Positions 1 to 7,600 of a DNA stretch of 64,000 nucleotides are shown here, piece after piece. Both the position numbers and the translations under genes were made by a program. The stretch's first letter is position 1, and each line of letters begins with the position of its first letter. Below the pieces are notes generated by a model. The model made no database searches, had not been told where the DNA came from, and worked only from the letters and a program-made list of their open reading frames with translations. This DNA comes from an uncultured Parolsenella sp. (GTDB taxonomy: Bacteria; Actinomycetota; Coriobacteriia; Coriobacteriales; Atopobiaceae): NCBI GenBank assembly GCA_934668375.1, contig CAKUNF010000004.1, positions 1-64,000 of the forward strand, in the 5' to 3' direction.

Positions 1-2
1 AC

Positions 3-34
3 AAGAAAAGGCCTCGCCGGCGAACCGACGAGGC
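3..34 (-). terminator. Rho-independent terminator of tRNA-Ser(UGA)
   Basis: Read on the minus strand, a 10-bp GC-rich stem (arms 25-34 and 11-20, one G-U pair) is closed by a UUCG tetraloop and followed by TTTTC. It begins 12 nt after the encoded CCA of the tRNA, so it terminates the tRNA transcript. Confidence 0.9.
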
Positions 35-45
35 CTGTGCTCTCA

Positions 46-136
46 TGGCGGAGGAGGAGAGATTCGAACTCTCGAGACGGACGAGCCGCCCAACGGTTTT
101 CAAGACCGCCGCATTCAACCGCTCTGCCACTCCTCC
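46..136 (-). tRNA. tRNA-Ser (anticodon UGA)
   Basis: This is a class II tRNA of 91 nt with encoded CCA. The acceptor arms GGAGGAG and CTCCTCC pair. The T arm has GAGAG and CTCTC around TTCGAAT, and the anticodon loop CTTGAAA gives UGA, which reads UCA serine codons. A long variable arm is present. A weak -10 (TAGAAT, minus strand, 148-153) lies 12 nt upstream. Confidence 0.97.
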
Positions 137-242
137 AGCAAAACATAATTCTATCAGGCACTCCAAGTCCGTGCCCGCAACAACATCGCGCCAGTTTCAT
201 GTCCGTCAGCCTAAGCGTGGAGGAATTAGCCGAGCCGCGCAA

Positions 243-322
243 GCCGCCCCCAGCCTCCCTGGAGAGGGGCTTTGGGACATCGCGAAGCGATGTGTCCCCT
301 CGCCAGGGGGGCTGGGGGCGGC
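243..322. repeat. 80-nt intergenic long hairpin
   Basis: Arms 243-262 and 303-322 (GCCGCCCCCAGCC with GGCTGGGGGCGGC at the ends) form an almost perfect long stem. Inside, GGGACATCGC and GCGATGTGTCCC pair around a GAAG loop. It lies between the cupin stop and the tRNA-Ser start. There is no T-run on either side, so a simple intrinsic terminator is unlikely. It resembles a palindromic extragenic element or MITE-like remnant; no second copy was seen in this window. Confidence 0.6.
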
Positions 323-340
323 GTTACCGCGTGCCCTTGG

Positions 341-700
341 CTAGTACTCCGGATTGGGATCCTCCACCTTGTCTACCTCCTGGAACGGAGCGAGCGTGGA
401 GACCATCTTGACCGGCTTGTCATAGGGGTTGTTCACAAAGTGGACCTCGCCCGGACCGATGTGGATGAGGTCGCCCTCGCCAAGGGTATGGCAGATGCCG
501 TCGACCACAACGTCCACCTTGCCCTCGAGGATGAAGAAGTTCTCCTCCATGATGTTGTGGTGGTGGGCCTGGAAGTTCTGGCCCGGCTGGAACTGAACGA
601 GGGCGTAGTTCATGCGAGGGCCCTTCATGAGGTACTTGGGGCCCGAGTCGCCAAAGCGATACTCGAAGTCGTTCTCGTTGACGACAAACGTCTCTGCCAT
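341..700 (-). CDS. Small cupin protein of the lsr locus (possible LsrG substitute)
   Basis: This 119-residue single-domain cupin has both cupin boxes: an HHH motif near residues 46-48 followed by an EEN and ending ILEG, and GDLIHIGPGEVHFVNN near residues 78-93. They provide the usual His/His/Glu/His metal ligands. The start is supported by GGAG 6 nt upstream. It is the last gene of the leftward lsrR-lsrK-cupin unit, 74 nt after lsrK. In Escherichia coli the matching locus ends with lsrG, the isomerase acting on phospho-AI-2, and no lsrG-like gene is seen here. Many cupins are sugar isomerases, so a role in phospho-AI-2 turnover is an inference from context. It could instead be a sensor or an oxygenase. 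The cupin fold is certain; the substrate is not. Confidence 0.85.
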   Translation of the reverse strand: MAETFVVNENDFEYRFGDSGPKYLMKGPRMNYALVQFQPGQNFQAHHHNIMEENFFILEGKVDVVVDGICHTLGEGDLIHIGPGEVHFVNNPYDKPVKMVSTLAPFQEVDKVEDPNPEY

Positions 701-774
701 GTCAATCTCCTTTGCTCCGCCCGCGTCTGCGGGCTGTTGCTATCTGTTGACCGCGCGACGCGCGGCTGCGATTC

Positions 775-2337
775 CTACAGGCCAGGCGCGCGCCACATGC
801 TCTTGGTGACGCCAGCCTCGCTCAGCTCGAACTGCTGCTTGTAGACCTTCTTCCAGGTCTGGTAGAGCTCCTCGTAGACGGCGGCGTTCTCGGGGTTCGG
901 CTCGTAGGTGGTGTCGTACTTGACGACGCGCGCCGCGCCCTCGGAAACGCTCGGGTAGATGCCCACGCCCGTGCCGGCGATGATGGCCGCGCCCAGGGCG
1001 GTGGCCTCCTTCACCACGGGAACCTTGACGCGCTTGCCTGTGACGTCGGCGACGATCTGGCTCCATAGCGGGCTCTTGGCAGCGCCGCCGCCAAACATGA
1101 GCTCCTCGGGCTCGTTGCCGGTGGCTTCGCGCACGAGCTCGATGTGGCCACGGACGAGCAGCGCCGTGTTCTCGAGAATGGCGCGGTAGAACGTGTACTT
1201 GTTGAACTTCTCGGGGTCGAGCTCAAAGTTCGTGAACGTGGGGGCGGCATGCGTCCAGTGGATGTAGTTCATCACGTCGCTGAAGCAGCAGAGCATGCCG
1301 TAGCTGCCGGCGGGGATGTCCTTTGCCTTCTCGTTCATGACGTCGTAGACGTCGCGGCCCTCGGCCTTTGCCTGCTCCTTCTCGGCTTGGCAGAAGCCGT
1401 CGCGGAACCAGCGCATGACGAGGCCCGGCTTAAAGGCGAGAGCCTCGTACTGCCAGACGCCCGGAGTGGCGTGACAGTTGACGCGCACGCGGCAGTCGGG
1501 GTCGGTGGCGGCGTTGTCGGTGTTGAACTCGTACTGCCAGAAGCTGCCGCCAAAGACGCCGGCCTGCCCGGGCAGGCACGCGCCGACGCCGATCATCCCG
1601 AGCTGGCAGTCGCCGCCGCCAACGATGACAGGCGTGCCCTCGGCAAGTCCGGTGTCCGCCGCGCCCTTGGCGCTCACGGTGCCGGCAAGCTCGCCGCTTT
1701 CCTTGACGGGACCAAAGATGTCGGTGCGCAGGCCGCAACGCTCGGCGATGGACGGATCCCAGTTGCGGGTCTCGAGGCTCATGATGCCGGTCGTAGACCC
1801 GTTCGAGGGCTCCACGGCCAGCTCGCCGGTGAGCTTGTAGATGAGCCAGTCGTTGAACATGCCGATGCGGGCGGTCTTCTCGTACACCTCGGGCATCTTG
1901 TTCTTGACCCACAGAAGGCGCGGCAGCGCGCCGAGTGCGTAGGTCTGGCCGCTCTCGCGGTACAGCTCGGCCTCAAGCTCGGGGTTCATCGCGATGAGCT
2001 CGCCGACCTCGTCGTTGGAGCGCGCATCGACGTTGGCGCAGGCCCAGATTTCGTTGCCGTCCTTGTCGTAGAGCAGGATGCCCTCGCGCATGCAGGTGGT
2101 CGAGACGGCTGCGATGTCGGTGGCGGCGATGCCGGTCTTGGCAAGGACCTCGCTCACGCAGGTGCGCGCAAGCTCCCAGTTCGTGACCCAGTCAAAGTCC
2201 ATGCTTCCAGGCCAGCGCGGGTCCTCGTTGTGGGTCCACTCCTTCTGGACGCAGCCAACCTGCTCGCCCTCCGTGGAGAAGATGACAGCGCGCACGCTGC
2301 CGGTTCCGGCGTCCATTGCCATGAGGTACTTTGCCAT
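775..2337 (-). CDS. lsrK: Autoinducer-2 kinase LsrK (FGGY family)
   Basis: The protein phosphorylates imported AI-2 (DPD) in the cytoplasm, trapping it and creating the ligand of LsrR. It has the N-terminal FGGY phosphate loop DAGTGSVRAVIF, the CANVDAR segment, GGGDCQLG in the middle, and a second-lobe FGGGAAKSPLWSQI motif near residue 410. It ends in WRAPGL, like the E. coli LsrK end WKAPGL. The length of 520 residues is close to the family norm of about 530. I place the start at 2337 because AGGAG abuts an earlier ATG at 2346 with no spacer but lies 9 nt before this one. It is co-directional with lsrR, whose stop overlaps the ribosome-binding region, so the two are probably translationally coupled. 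Confidence 0.95.
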   Translation of the reverse strand: MAKYLMAMDAGTGSVRAVIFSTEGEQVGCVQKEWTHNEDPRWPGSMDFDWVTNWELARTCVSEVLAKTGIAATDIAAVSTTCMREGILLYDKDGNEIWACANVDARSNDEVGELIAMNPELEAELYRESGQTYALGALPRLLWVKNKMPEVYEKTARIGMFNDWLIYKLTGELAVEPSNGSTTGIMSLETRNWDPSIAERCGLRTDIFGPVKESGELAGTVSAKGAADTGLAEGTPVIVGGGDCQLGMIGVGACLPGQAGVFGGSFWQYEFNTDNAATDPDCRVRVNCHATPGVWQYEALAFKPGLVMRWFRDGFCQAEKEQAKAEGRDVYDVMNEKAKDIPAGSYGMLCCFSDVMNYIHWTHAAPTFTNFELDPEKFNKYTFYRAILENTALLVRGHIELVREATGNEPEELMFGGGAAKSPLWSQIVADVTGKRVKVPVVKEATALGAAIIAGTGVGIYPSVSEGAARVVKYDTTYEPNPENAAVYEELYQTWKKVYKQQFELSEAGVTKSMWRAPGL

Positions 2338-2349
2338 AGCATCCATCTC

Positions 2350-3309
2350 CTAGATCGAACTCTGGTACTCGATTACCGTGTTGTCGGCGGAGTCCGCATA
2401 TGCGAGAAGCCCCCGTGCCGTGACCTCGTCGGTGACGAGTACGTTGAGATACCCATGCGTGAGAACGGCGTGCATTGCGGGGATCTTCTCGGACCCGCCG
2501 GCAACGCCCACCACGTTCCTCATTCCTTGGAGCGTGTTGAGGCTCGTGCTGACGATGCGGTCCTCGATGTCGGTGCCAACGGGGTCGCCGTTCTTGTCGA
2601 TGAAGTGGTTGAGCACGTCTCCCACGGCCCCCTGCATCTTGAGCAGGGCAAAGTCCGTCTTGCTCAAGATGCCGTTGCGAATGATCGTGGCCTCCTCGTC
2701 CATGCTGCCGATGCCCACAACCGTCATGTCGGCGTGGCTCGTCATGCGGTAGACGTCCTGGATGGCGGGCTCGCGGAGCAGTGCGTCACGAAGGCTCGGG
2801 GAGGAGAGGATGAGCGGGGAGGGCGTGAGGTAGAGGTGCATGGCGAACACCTCTGAGCTCACCTTGGGCAGGTAGTAGCTCACGCCTCCCGTGAGGCTTG
2901 TCACGTTGATGTCCGAGTGGCGCGTCGTGGCCAGGTTGTCGAGCACGCGGCCCGTCATGTCGCCGTAGCCGATGTTGAGAAAGCCGTCTGCGCGCAGGTG
3001 GTCCGCCACATACATGGACGCGGCGCGGGCGATGCTGTCGATGAGGTCCGACTTATGGGCCGGCGTGGGCACGATGAACGCGTCGTGCAGGCCGAACTTG
3101 TTCACGAGCTCGCGCTCGACCTCCATGCGCTCCTGGTCGTTTTGGCGGAAGAGGAAGCGGATGATGCCCTCGCTGCGTGCTTCGTCCAGCAGGCGGATGA
3201 CCTTGCCCCGGGAGACGCCCATGAGCGCGGAGATCTGCTGCTGGGTGTAGTTCTCCATGTAGTAGAGCCACGTGGCCTTCAGCATGAGCTGGTACTCTTC
3301 GTCGGTCAT
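2350..3309 (-). CDS. lsrR: LsrR-like transcriptional regulator (SorC/DeoR family)
   Basis: The protein is 319 residues, close to the usual 317 of LsrR. An N-terminal helix-turn-helix lies at about residues 18-45 (YTQQQISALMGVSRGKVIRLL), followed by a SorC-type sugar-phosphate effector domain with GIGSMDEEA and GVAGGSEK motifs. In enterobacteria LsrR represses both lsr transcripts until it binds phospho-AI-2. Here it is transcribed divergently from lsrA, which suits control of both directions from the shared spacer. The start has GGAGG with a 6-nt spacer. The gene is followed directly by lsrK. Confidence 0.92.
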   Translation of the reverse strand: MTDEEYQLMLKATWLYYMENYTQQQISALMGVSRGKVIRLLDEARSEGIIRFLFRQNDQERMEVERELVNKFGLHDAFIVPTPAHKSDLIDSIARAASMYVADHLRADGFLNIGYGDMTGRVLDNLATTRHSDINVTSLTGGVSYYLPKVSSEVFAMHLYLTPSPLILSSPSLRDALLREPAIQDVYRMTSHADMTVVGIGSMDEEATIIRNGILSKTDFALLKMQGAVGDVLNHFIDKNGDPVGTDIEDRIVSTSLNTLQGMRNVVGVAGGSEKIPAMHAVLTHGYLNVLVTDEVTARGLLAYADSADNTVIEYQSSI

Positions 3310-3381
3310 GTCTTGCCTCCGTCCTTTGTCCGAGGGGCTTGCATCTGTCGGACACCTCGAAGCTTAGATAAGTGTCCTGTA

Positions 3382-3453
3382 ATTATATGTCGCTTTTGTT
3401 TGTTAGACGAACAGATGTCAGCTTCACGAACAAAAGTCTGAGTTAGCTATACA
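3382..3453. promoter_or_regulatory. Divergent lsr promoters with candidate LsrR operator
   Basis: On the minus strand a perfect TATAAT lies at 3382-3387, facing lsrR. On the plus strand TATACA at 3448-3453 with a weak TTCACG at 3423-3428 could serve lsrA. Between them lie an inverted repeat of CTTTTGTT (3393-3400) and AACAAAAG (3429-3436), a smaller TGTT-N5-AACA dyad (3401-3413), and a direct repeat of ACGAACA (3407-3413, 3426-3432). The AT-rich repeats overlap both promoter regions, as expected of a repressor site. That LsrR binds here is inference. Confidence 0.6.
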
Positions 3454-3848
3454 GCGACCAAAATGGGGTGTCAATCTTGCTGGGGCGAGAATCCCGCGAG
3501 GGGTCGTTTGGGCTAGGCGAGTGCGCTCGTATTTGTTTCAGATTGGGAAACACGCACGTAAACGTTGGTGGATTTAACCGTGCGCAAGCAAATAGTCCCT
3601 TAAATCACCGCATCCATTCTTGTGCTGCGCATATTGTCAGGGATTTTGACTCGATTTCAATAGGGCCAAGATGGTGCGGTTGGAATCTGAACAATCGTCC
3701 GTGTCGCGTGCAAATTACCGTCCGCGTGCCAATTGCTACCGTTCGCTCTACGCGTGGCGCGACCCCCCAAGCTCAATGGATACCTTGGAATCGAAATCGA
3801 CTGATTAGTCGTGTGCATGTTCATTTGTCTCAAGGGGAGGGGAATCGA
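3454..3848 (+). other. Long untranslated leader or second promoter region of lsrA
   Basis: About 395 nt separate the divergent promoter region from the lsrA start. Base composition is clearly lower in GC than the flanking genes. An open frame runs through it in phase with lsrA, but it has no family resemblance and no ribosome site, while a strong AAGGGGAGGGG lies just before the ATG at 3849. No riboswitch of a class I know was recognised. The stretch could hold further operators or another promoter. Confidence 0.5.
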
Positions 3849-5435
3849 ATGACCAACGAGACCCAGTCGTCGCCCGCAGCGGGCAGCGCCGACGCCCTCC
3901 GTGAGGTTGTCGAGGGCATCCAGGGCCGCAACAAGCTCCTGTCCGTCCACGACATCTATAAGTCGTTCGGAACGAACGCGGTCCTCAAGGGCATTAGCCT
4001 CGAGGTCGACCACGGAGAGGTGCTTGCCCTCATCGGCGGCAACGGAGCCGGTAAGTCCACGCTCATGAAGATCATCATGGGCATCTACTCTGCGGACAGC
4101 GGCGACGTCATCATCGATGGCGACAAGGTGGACATCTCGAATCCGAAGGCCGCCCTCGCGCACAGCATCTATATGGTTCCGCAGGAGCCCATGCTGTTCC
4201 CGAACATGACCGTTCGCGAGAACATCACCATCGGCTTCGAGGAGAAGGCCAACGTCCTCAACGAGCGCCTTGAGAAGGTCATGGGCCAGACCGGCTGGCA
4301 CATGGACCTCGAGCGCAAGGCCATGACGCTGTCCATCGCCGAGCAGGGCATGGTCGAGATTCTGCGCGGCCTCATGCGCAATCCCGAGGTGCTCATCCTC
4401 GACGAGCCCACCTCCGCCCTCACGTTCGATGAGGTCCAGAGCCTGTTCAACTGTGTGCGCGAGCTGCAGAAGCAGAACATCGGCATCATCTACATCACGC
4501 ACCGCCTGGCCGAGGTCTTCGAGCTCGCCACGAGCGTCGCCATCCTGCGCGACGGCATCGTCGCCATGCAGGGCAACGTCAAGGACTTCAAGCGCGAGGA
4601 CCTCGTTCGCGGCCTGCTCCCGCCGGATGCCTCCAACATCCGCTCCGACGCCGCGGCGACCGCCCGCGCCATCGACTATGACGCCGCGCCCGTCCTCGAG
4701 CTCCAGGGTTTCTCCGGCTACGGCTTCAAGGACGTTGACCTCAAGGTCTATCCCGGTGAGATTGTGGGCATGGCAGGCGTCGTGGGTGCCGGCCGCACCG
4801 AGATGGCAACGACCATCTTTGGCATGGAGAAGCCGCTTGGCGGCAAGGTCCTGCTCGACGGCAAGGACATCACGGGCAAGGGTACGGCGGACGTCATCAA
4901 CGCGGGCATCAACTACGTGCCCGAGGACCGCTTTGCCGACGCCCTTTTCCGCATCCGCGATGTCTCCGAGAACACGACGAGCTCGCTTCTGTGTGGCAAG
5001 CGCCTGGGCAGTTTCCTCCTCAACTTCAAGAAGGAGGAAGAGATCTCCCAGCAGTACGTGAACGACTTCCGCACGAAGGTCACGGGCCTTGACCAGGAGG
5101 TCGGCGGCCTGTCCGGCGGCAACCAGCAGAAGATCATCATCGGCCGCATCTTTGCCTCCGAGCCGCGTCTTGTCATCCTCGACGAGCCCACGCGTGGCAT
5201 CGATGCCGCAGCCCGTGGCGATGTCTACGCCGTGCTCAACAAGCTCCGCGAGTCCGGCGTCTCCATCTTGCTCATCTCCTCCGACATGGAGGAGGTCGTC
5301 GAGCTTGCCGACCGTGCGGTGGTCATGTTCCAGGGCCGCATCAACAGCGAGTTCAAGAAGGGCGACATCACGCAGGACAACCTCATGTCCGCGGCGTTTG
5401 GCGTCACAAGTGACAAGGGGGCGGTGTCGGCATGA
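3849..5435 (+). CDS. lsrA: AI-2 import ATP-binding protein LsrA (double ABC cassette)
   Basis: This 528-residue protein has two fused ABC cassettes in the sugar-importer style (RbsA/LsrA). The first has Walker A GGNGAGKST near residue 65 and Walker B VLILDEPTS near 180. The second has a degenerate Walker A (GVVGAGRTEM) near residue 313, signature LSGGNQQK near 420 and Walker B LVILDEPTRGID near 443. A changed second Walker A is usual in this family. It powers import through LsrC and LsrD. The ATG at 3849 is chosen because of the strong purine-rich site just before it and because homology begins soon after. The stop overlaps a 21-codon frame that leads to lsrC. Confidence 0.93.
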   Translation: MTNETQSSPAAGSADALREVVEGIQGRNKLLSVHDIYKSFGTNAVLKGISLEVDHGEVLALIGGNGAGKSTLMKIIMGIYSADSGDVIIDGDKVDISNPKAALAHSIYMVPQEPMLFPNMTVRENITIGFEEKANVLNERLEKVMGQTGWHMDLERKAMTLSIAEQGMVEILRGLMRNPEVLILDEPTSALTFDEVQSLFNCVRELQKQNIGIIYITHRLAEVFELATSVAILRDGIVAMQGNVKDFKREDLVRGLLPPDASNIRSDAAATARAIDYDAAPVLELQGFSGYGFKDVDLKVYPGEIVGMAGVVGAGRTEMATTIFGMEKPLGGKVLLDGKDITGKGTADVINAGINYVPEDRFADALFRIRDVSENTTSSLLCGKRLGSFLLNFKKEEEISQQYVNDFRTKVTGLDQEVGGLSGGNQQKIIIGRIFASEPRLVILDEPTRGIDAAARGDVYAVLNKLRESGVSILLISSDMEEVVELADRAVVMFQGRINSEFKKGDITQDNLMSAAFGVTSDKGAVSA

Positions 5436-5497
5436 GCCTAGACCGCCAGTTGGTTGGAATGTCTCTGTCAGGCAACGATGTGAGGGAAGGGGTGTAA
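5432..5497 (+). CDS. 21-codon mini-ORF bridging lsrA and lsrC
   Basis: An ATG overlaps the lsrA stop (ATGA) and opens a frame of 21 codons, MSLDRQLVGM and on to REGV, ending in TAA just 3 nt before the lsrC ATG. GAGGGAAGGGG near its end is the lsrC ribosome site. It would fill an otherwise unusual 65-nt gap and could couple translation of lsrA to lsrC. No family is recognised and it may be chance. Expression is unproven. Confidence 0.35.
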   Translation: MSLDRQLVGMSLSGNDVREGV

Positions 5498-5500
5498 TCG

Positions 5501-6535
5501 ATGGAGAAGGTCAAGAAGCTTCTCAAGGCGCGCGAGCTCACGAGCCTGGTCTTCCTCATTGCGCTGTTCGTCATCGTTGGCGTGATGAACCCGATGTTCC
5601 TCGATCCGTCCAACGTCTCCGCGTGCTTCAACTCGTCCGTCGTCTACACGCTCGTCGCAGTTGGAATGGCCTTCGTGCTGTTCATTGGTGAGATCGACGT
5701 CTCGGTTGGCGCAAACCTCGGCCTCACGGCCGCTGTCGTGGGCACGATGCTTCGCGATGGCCAGTCGCTCGTGCTCGCTATCATCGTCGCCATCGTCATT
5801 GGCATCGTGATCGGCCTCATCAACGGCTGGGGCGTGTGCGTCATGGGTGCCCCGTCGCTCATCTTCACGCTTGGCGTCAACGGCATCCTGCGCGGTCTCA
5901 TCTACCTGTACACGAACGGCGCATGGGTCGAGAACCTCCCCAAGGCGTTCAAGGACTTCGCCTCGGTGAACCTCGTCGGATCCGTGTCGGTGTACTACTG
6001 CTGCATCATCGCGCTCGTCATCGTCATCCACCTCGTGCTCACCCGCACGCGCCAGGGTCGCTACTTTGTGGCCGTTGGTGACAACGCCCAGGGCGCCACG
6101 CTCGTCGGCCTGCCCACGTTCAAGACCAAGATGCTCGCCTACGTCATCTGCGCGGTCATGGCCTCCATCGGCGGCGTCATCTTCTGCAGCCGCATCGGCT
6201 TCGTCACCCCGATGAGCGGCAACGGCTACGAGATGAAGGCCATCGCAGCCTGCGTTCTCGGCGGCATCTCGCTCGCCGGCGGCGTCGGCTCCGTGATCGG
6301 CTCCGCCATTGGCGCCGTCATCATGTCCTCCATCAGCTACCTGCTCGTGTTCATGGGCTTCTCCTCCAACTACGACAACGCCATCACGGGCATCATCCTG
6401 CTCGTCATCGTCGTCATCGACGCCGTGATTCAGCACCGTAGCCTCGTCAAGAACAAGCATGATCGCCTGCTGGCCCGCGTCTCCCAGGATGCCCCGGCCC
6501 CCAGCGTCCAGGCCGAGAAAGGCGGTGAGGCGTAA
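5501..6535 (+). CDS. lsrC: AI-2 import permease LsrC
   Basis: This 344-residue integral membrane protein of the BPD_transp_2 (RbsC-like) family has about eight to ten hydrophobic segments. It carries the family motifs FIGEIDVSVGANLGLTA near residue 65 and the later glycine-rich AACVLGGISLAGGVGSVIGS near residue 250, which contact the ATPase. It would form one half of the AI-2 channel with LsrD. The ribosome site GAGGGAAGGGG is strong. Its stop shares one base with the lsrD start, so the two subunits should be made in equal amounts. The C-terminal tail is charged and cytoplasmic. Confidence 0.92.
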   Translation: MEKVKKLLKARELTSLVFLIALFVIVGVMNPMFLDPSNVSACFNSSVVYTLVAVGMAFVLFIGEIDVSVGANLGLTAAVVGTMLRDGQSLVLAIIVAIVIGIVIGLINGWGVCVMGAPSLIFTLGVNGILRGLIYLYTNGAWVENLPKAFKDFASVNLVGSVSVYYCCIIALVIVIHLVLTRTRQGRYFVAVGDNAQGATLVGLPTFKTKMLAYVICAVMASIGGVIFCSRIGFVTPMSGNGYEMKAIAACVLGGISLAGGVGSVIGSAIGAVIMSSISYLLVFMGFSSNYDNAITGIILLVIVVIDAVIQHRSLVKNKHDRLLARVSQDAPAPSVQAEKGGEA

Positions 6536-7575
6536 TGGATAAGGTCAAGAAGCTCCTCTCGAGGGGCCAGGCAAGCTGGAACCTCATCCTCATTGCCCTG
6601 CTCGTCCTCGAGTTCGTGATCTTTGGCGCTGCCAACCCCAAGTTCCTGCGTCCCCAGCTGCTCTTCACCGCGGTGAATGACAACCTCGCCGTGTTCATGC
6701 TGGCCCTGTTCGTCACGCTTGTCATGTGCACCGGCGGCATCGACATCCAGGTCGCCTCGCTCGTTGGCCTCACGTCGATCATCATCGGCGTGGCGTGGCA
6801 AGACTTCGGCTTCTCCATCTGGGGCGCCTGCGCCCTGGCAACCGTTGTGGTCTGCCTGTGCGGCGCGCTCTCGGGCTTCTTTATCGCCTACTGCAGGGTG
6901 CAGGCGATGGTCATCACCCTGGGCGGCAGCTTCCTGTACTCCGGCCTCGCCCTGCTCGTCTCCACGCTCTCCAGCACCGCTTCCTATGAGTCCATCTCCG
7001 GCTTCCCGGACGACTTCAAGTTCATCGCGAACTACCAGATCGGCGGCGTGATTCCGTTCCAGATCCTCATCTACGCCGTCATGCTCGTCGTGGCGTTTAT
7101 CCTGCTCCACAAGACCAAGTACGGCCGCAAGATCATCCTCACCGGCGTAAATCAGTCGGCTGCCGAATATTCCGGCATCAACACCCGTCGAGTGATAATG
7201 TCCACTTACGTCCTGAGCGCACTTGCGGCCGCAATCGCCGGCATCGTGCTCACGGCGTACCTGGGGACCGCAAAGTCCGACCTCGGTGGCGACCTCACGA
7301 TGGACATCATCACGGCCGTCGTCCTTGGTGGCACGCTCTCCACGGGTGGCAAGGGCTCGGTCATCGGTACGGCGCTTGCGTCTCTCGCCATTGCGCTGCT
7401 CCGCTTTGGTCTTCCCCTGTGCTTCAAGATCGGCACCCAGTATCTGGATATCCCGGTGGGCATCCTGCTCGTCGCGGTTATCGTCGGGCGTTCTGCAGCG
7501 ACCAATACGGGAATCGTCCCGTGGCTGCGCTCGCTGTTCGCAAGGAAGGGTAGTTCTAAGGCAAGTGCCCAGTAA
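6535..7575 (+). CDS. lsrD: AI-2 import permease LsrD
   Basis: This 346-residue permease is paralogous to LsrC: MDKVKKLLSRGQ here against MEKVKKLLKAREL there, and the same family motif (TGGIDIQVASLVGLTS near residue 65, AVVLGGTLSTGGKGSVIGT near residue 262). The start overlaps the lsrC stop (TAATG). LsrC and LsrD together form the heterodimeric channel fed by LsrB and driven by LsrA. The next gene, lsrB, starts 25 nt downstream with its own strong ribosome site. Confidence 0.92.
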   Translation: MDKVKKLLSRGQASWNLILIALLVLEFVIFGAANPKFLRPQLLFTAVNDNLAVFMLALFVTLVMCTGGIDIQVASLVGLTSIIIGVAWQDFGFSIWGACALATVVVCLCGALSGFFIAYCRVQAMVITLGGSFLYSGLALLVSTLSSTASYESISGFPDDFKFIANYQIGGVIPFQILIYAVMLVVAFILLHKTKYGRKIILTGVNQSAAEYSGINTRRVIMSTYVLSALAAAIAGIVLTAYLGTAKSDLGGDLTMDIITAVVLGGTLSTGGKGSVIGTALASLAIALLRFGLPLCFKIGTQYLDIPVGILLVAVIVGRSAATNTGIVPWLRSLFARKGSSKASAQ

Positions 7576-7600
7576 GGGGCAAAGAAAAGGGAGGTTCGTT

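Noticed and set aside
3468..3848. Extra 127 N-terminal codons for LsrA
   Set aside because: The frame is open, but codon use is unlike the gene, no ribosome site is present, and family homology begins after the ATG at 3849, which has a strong site.
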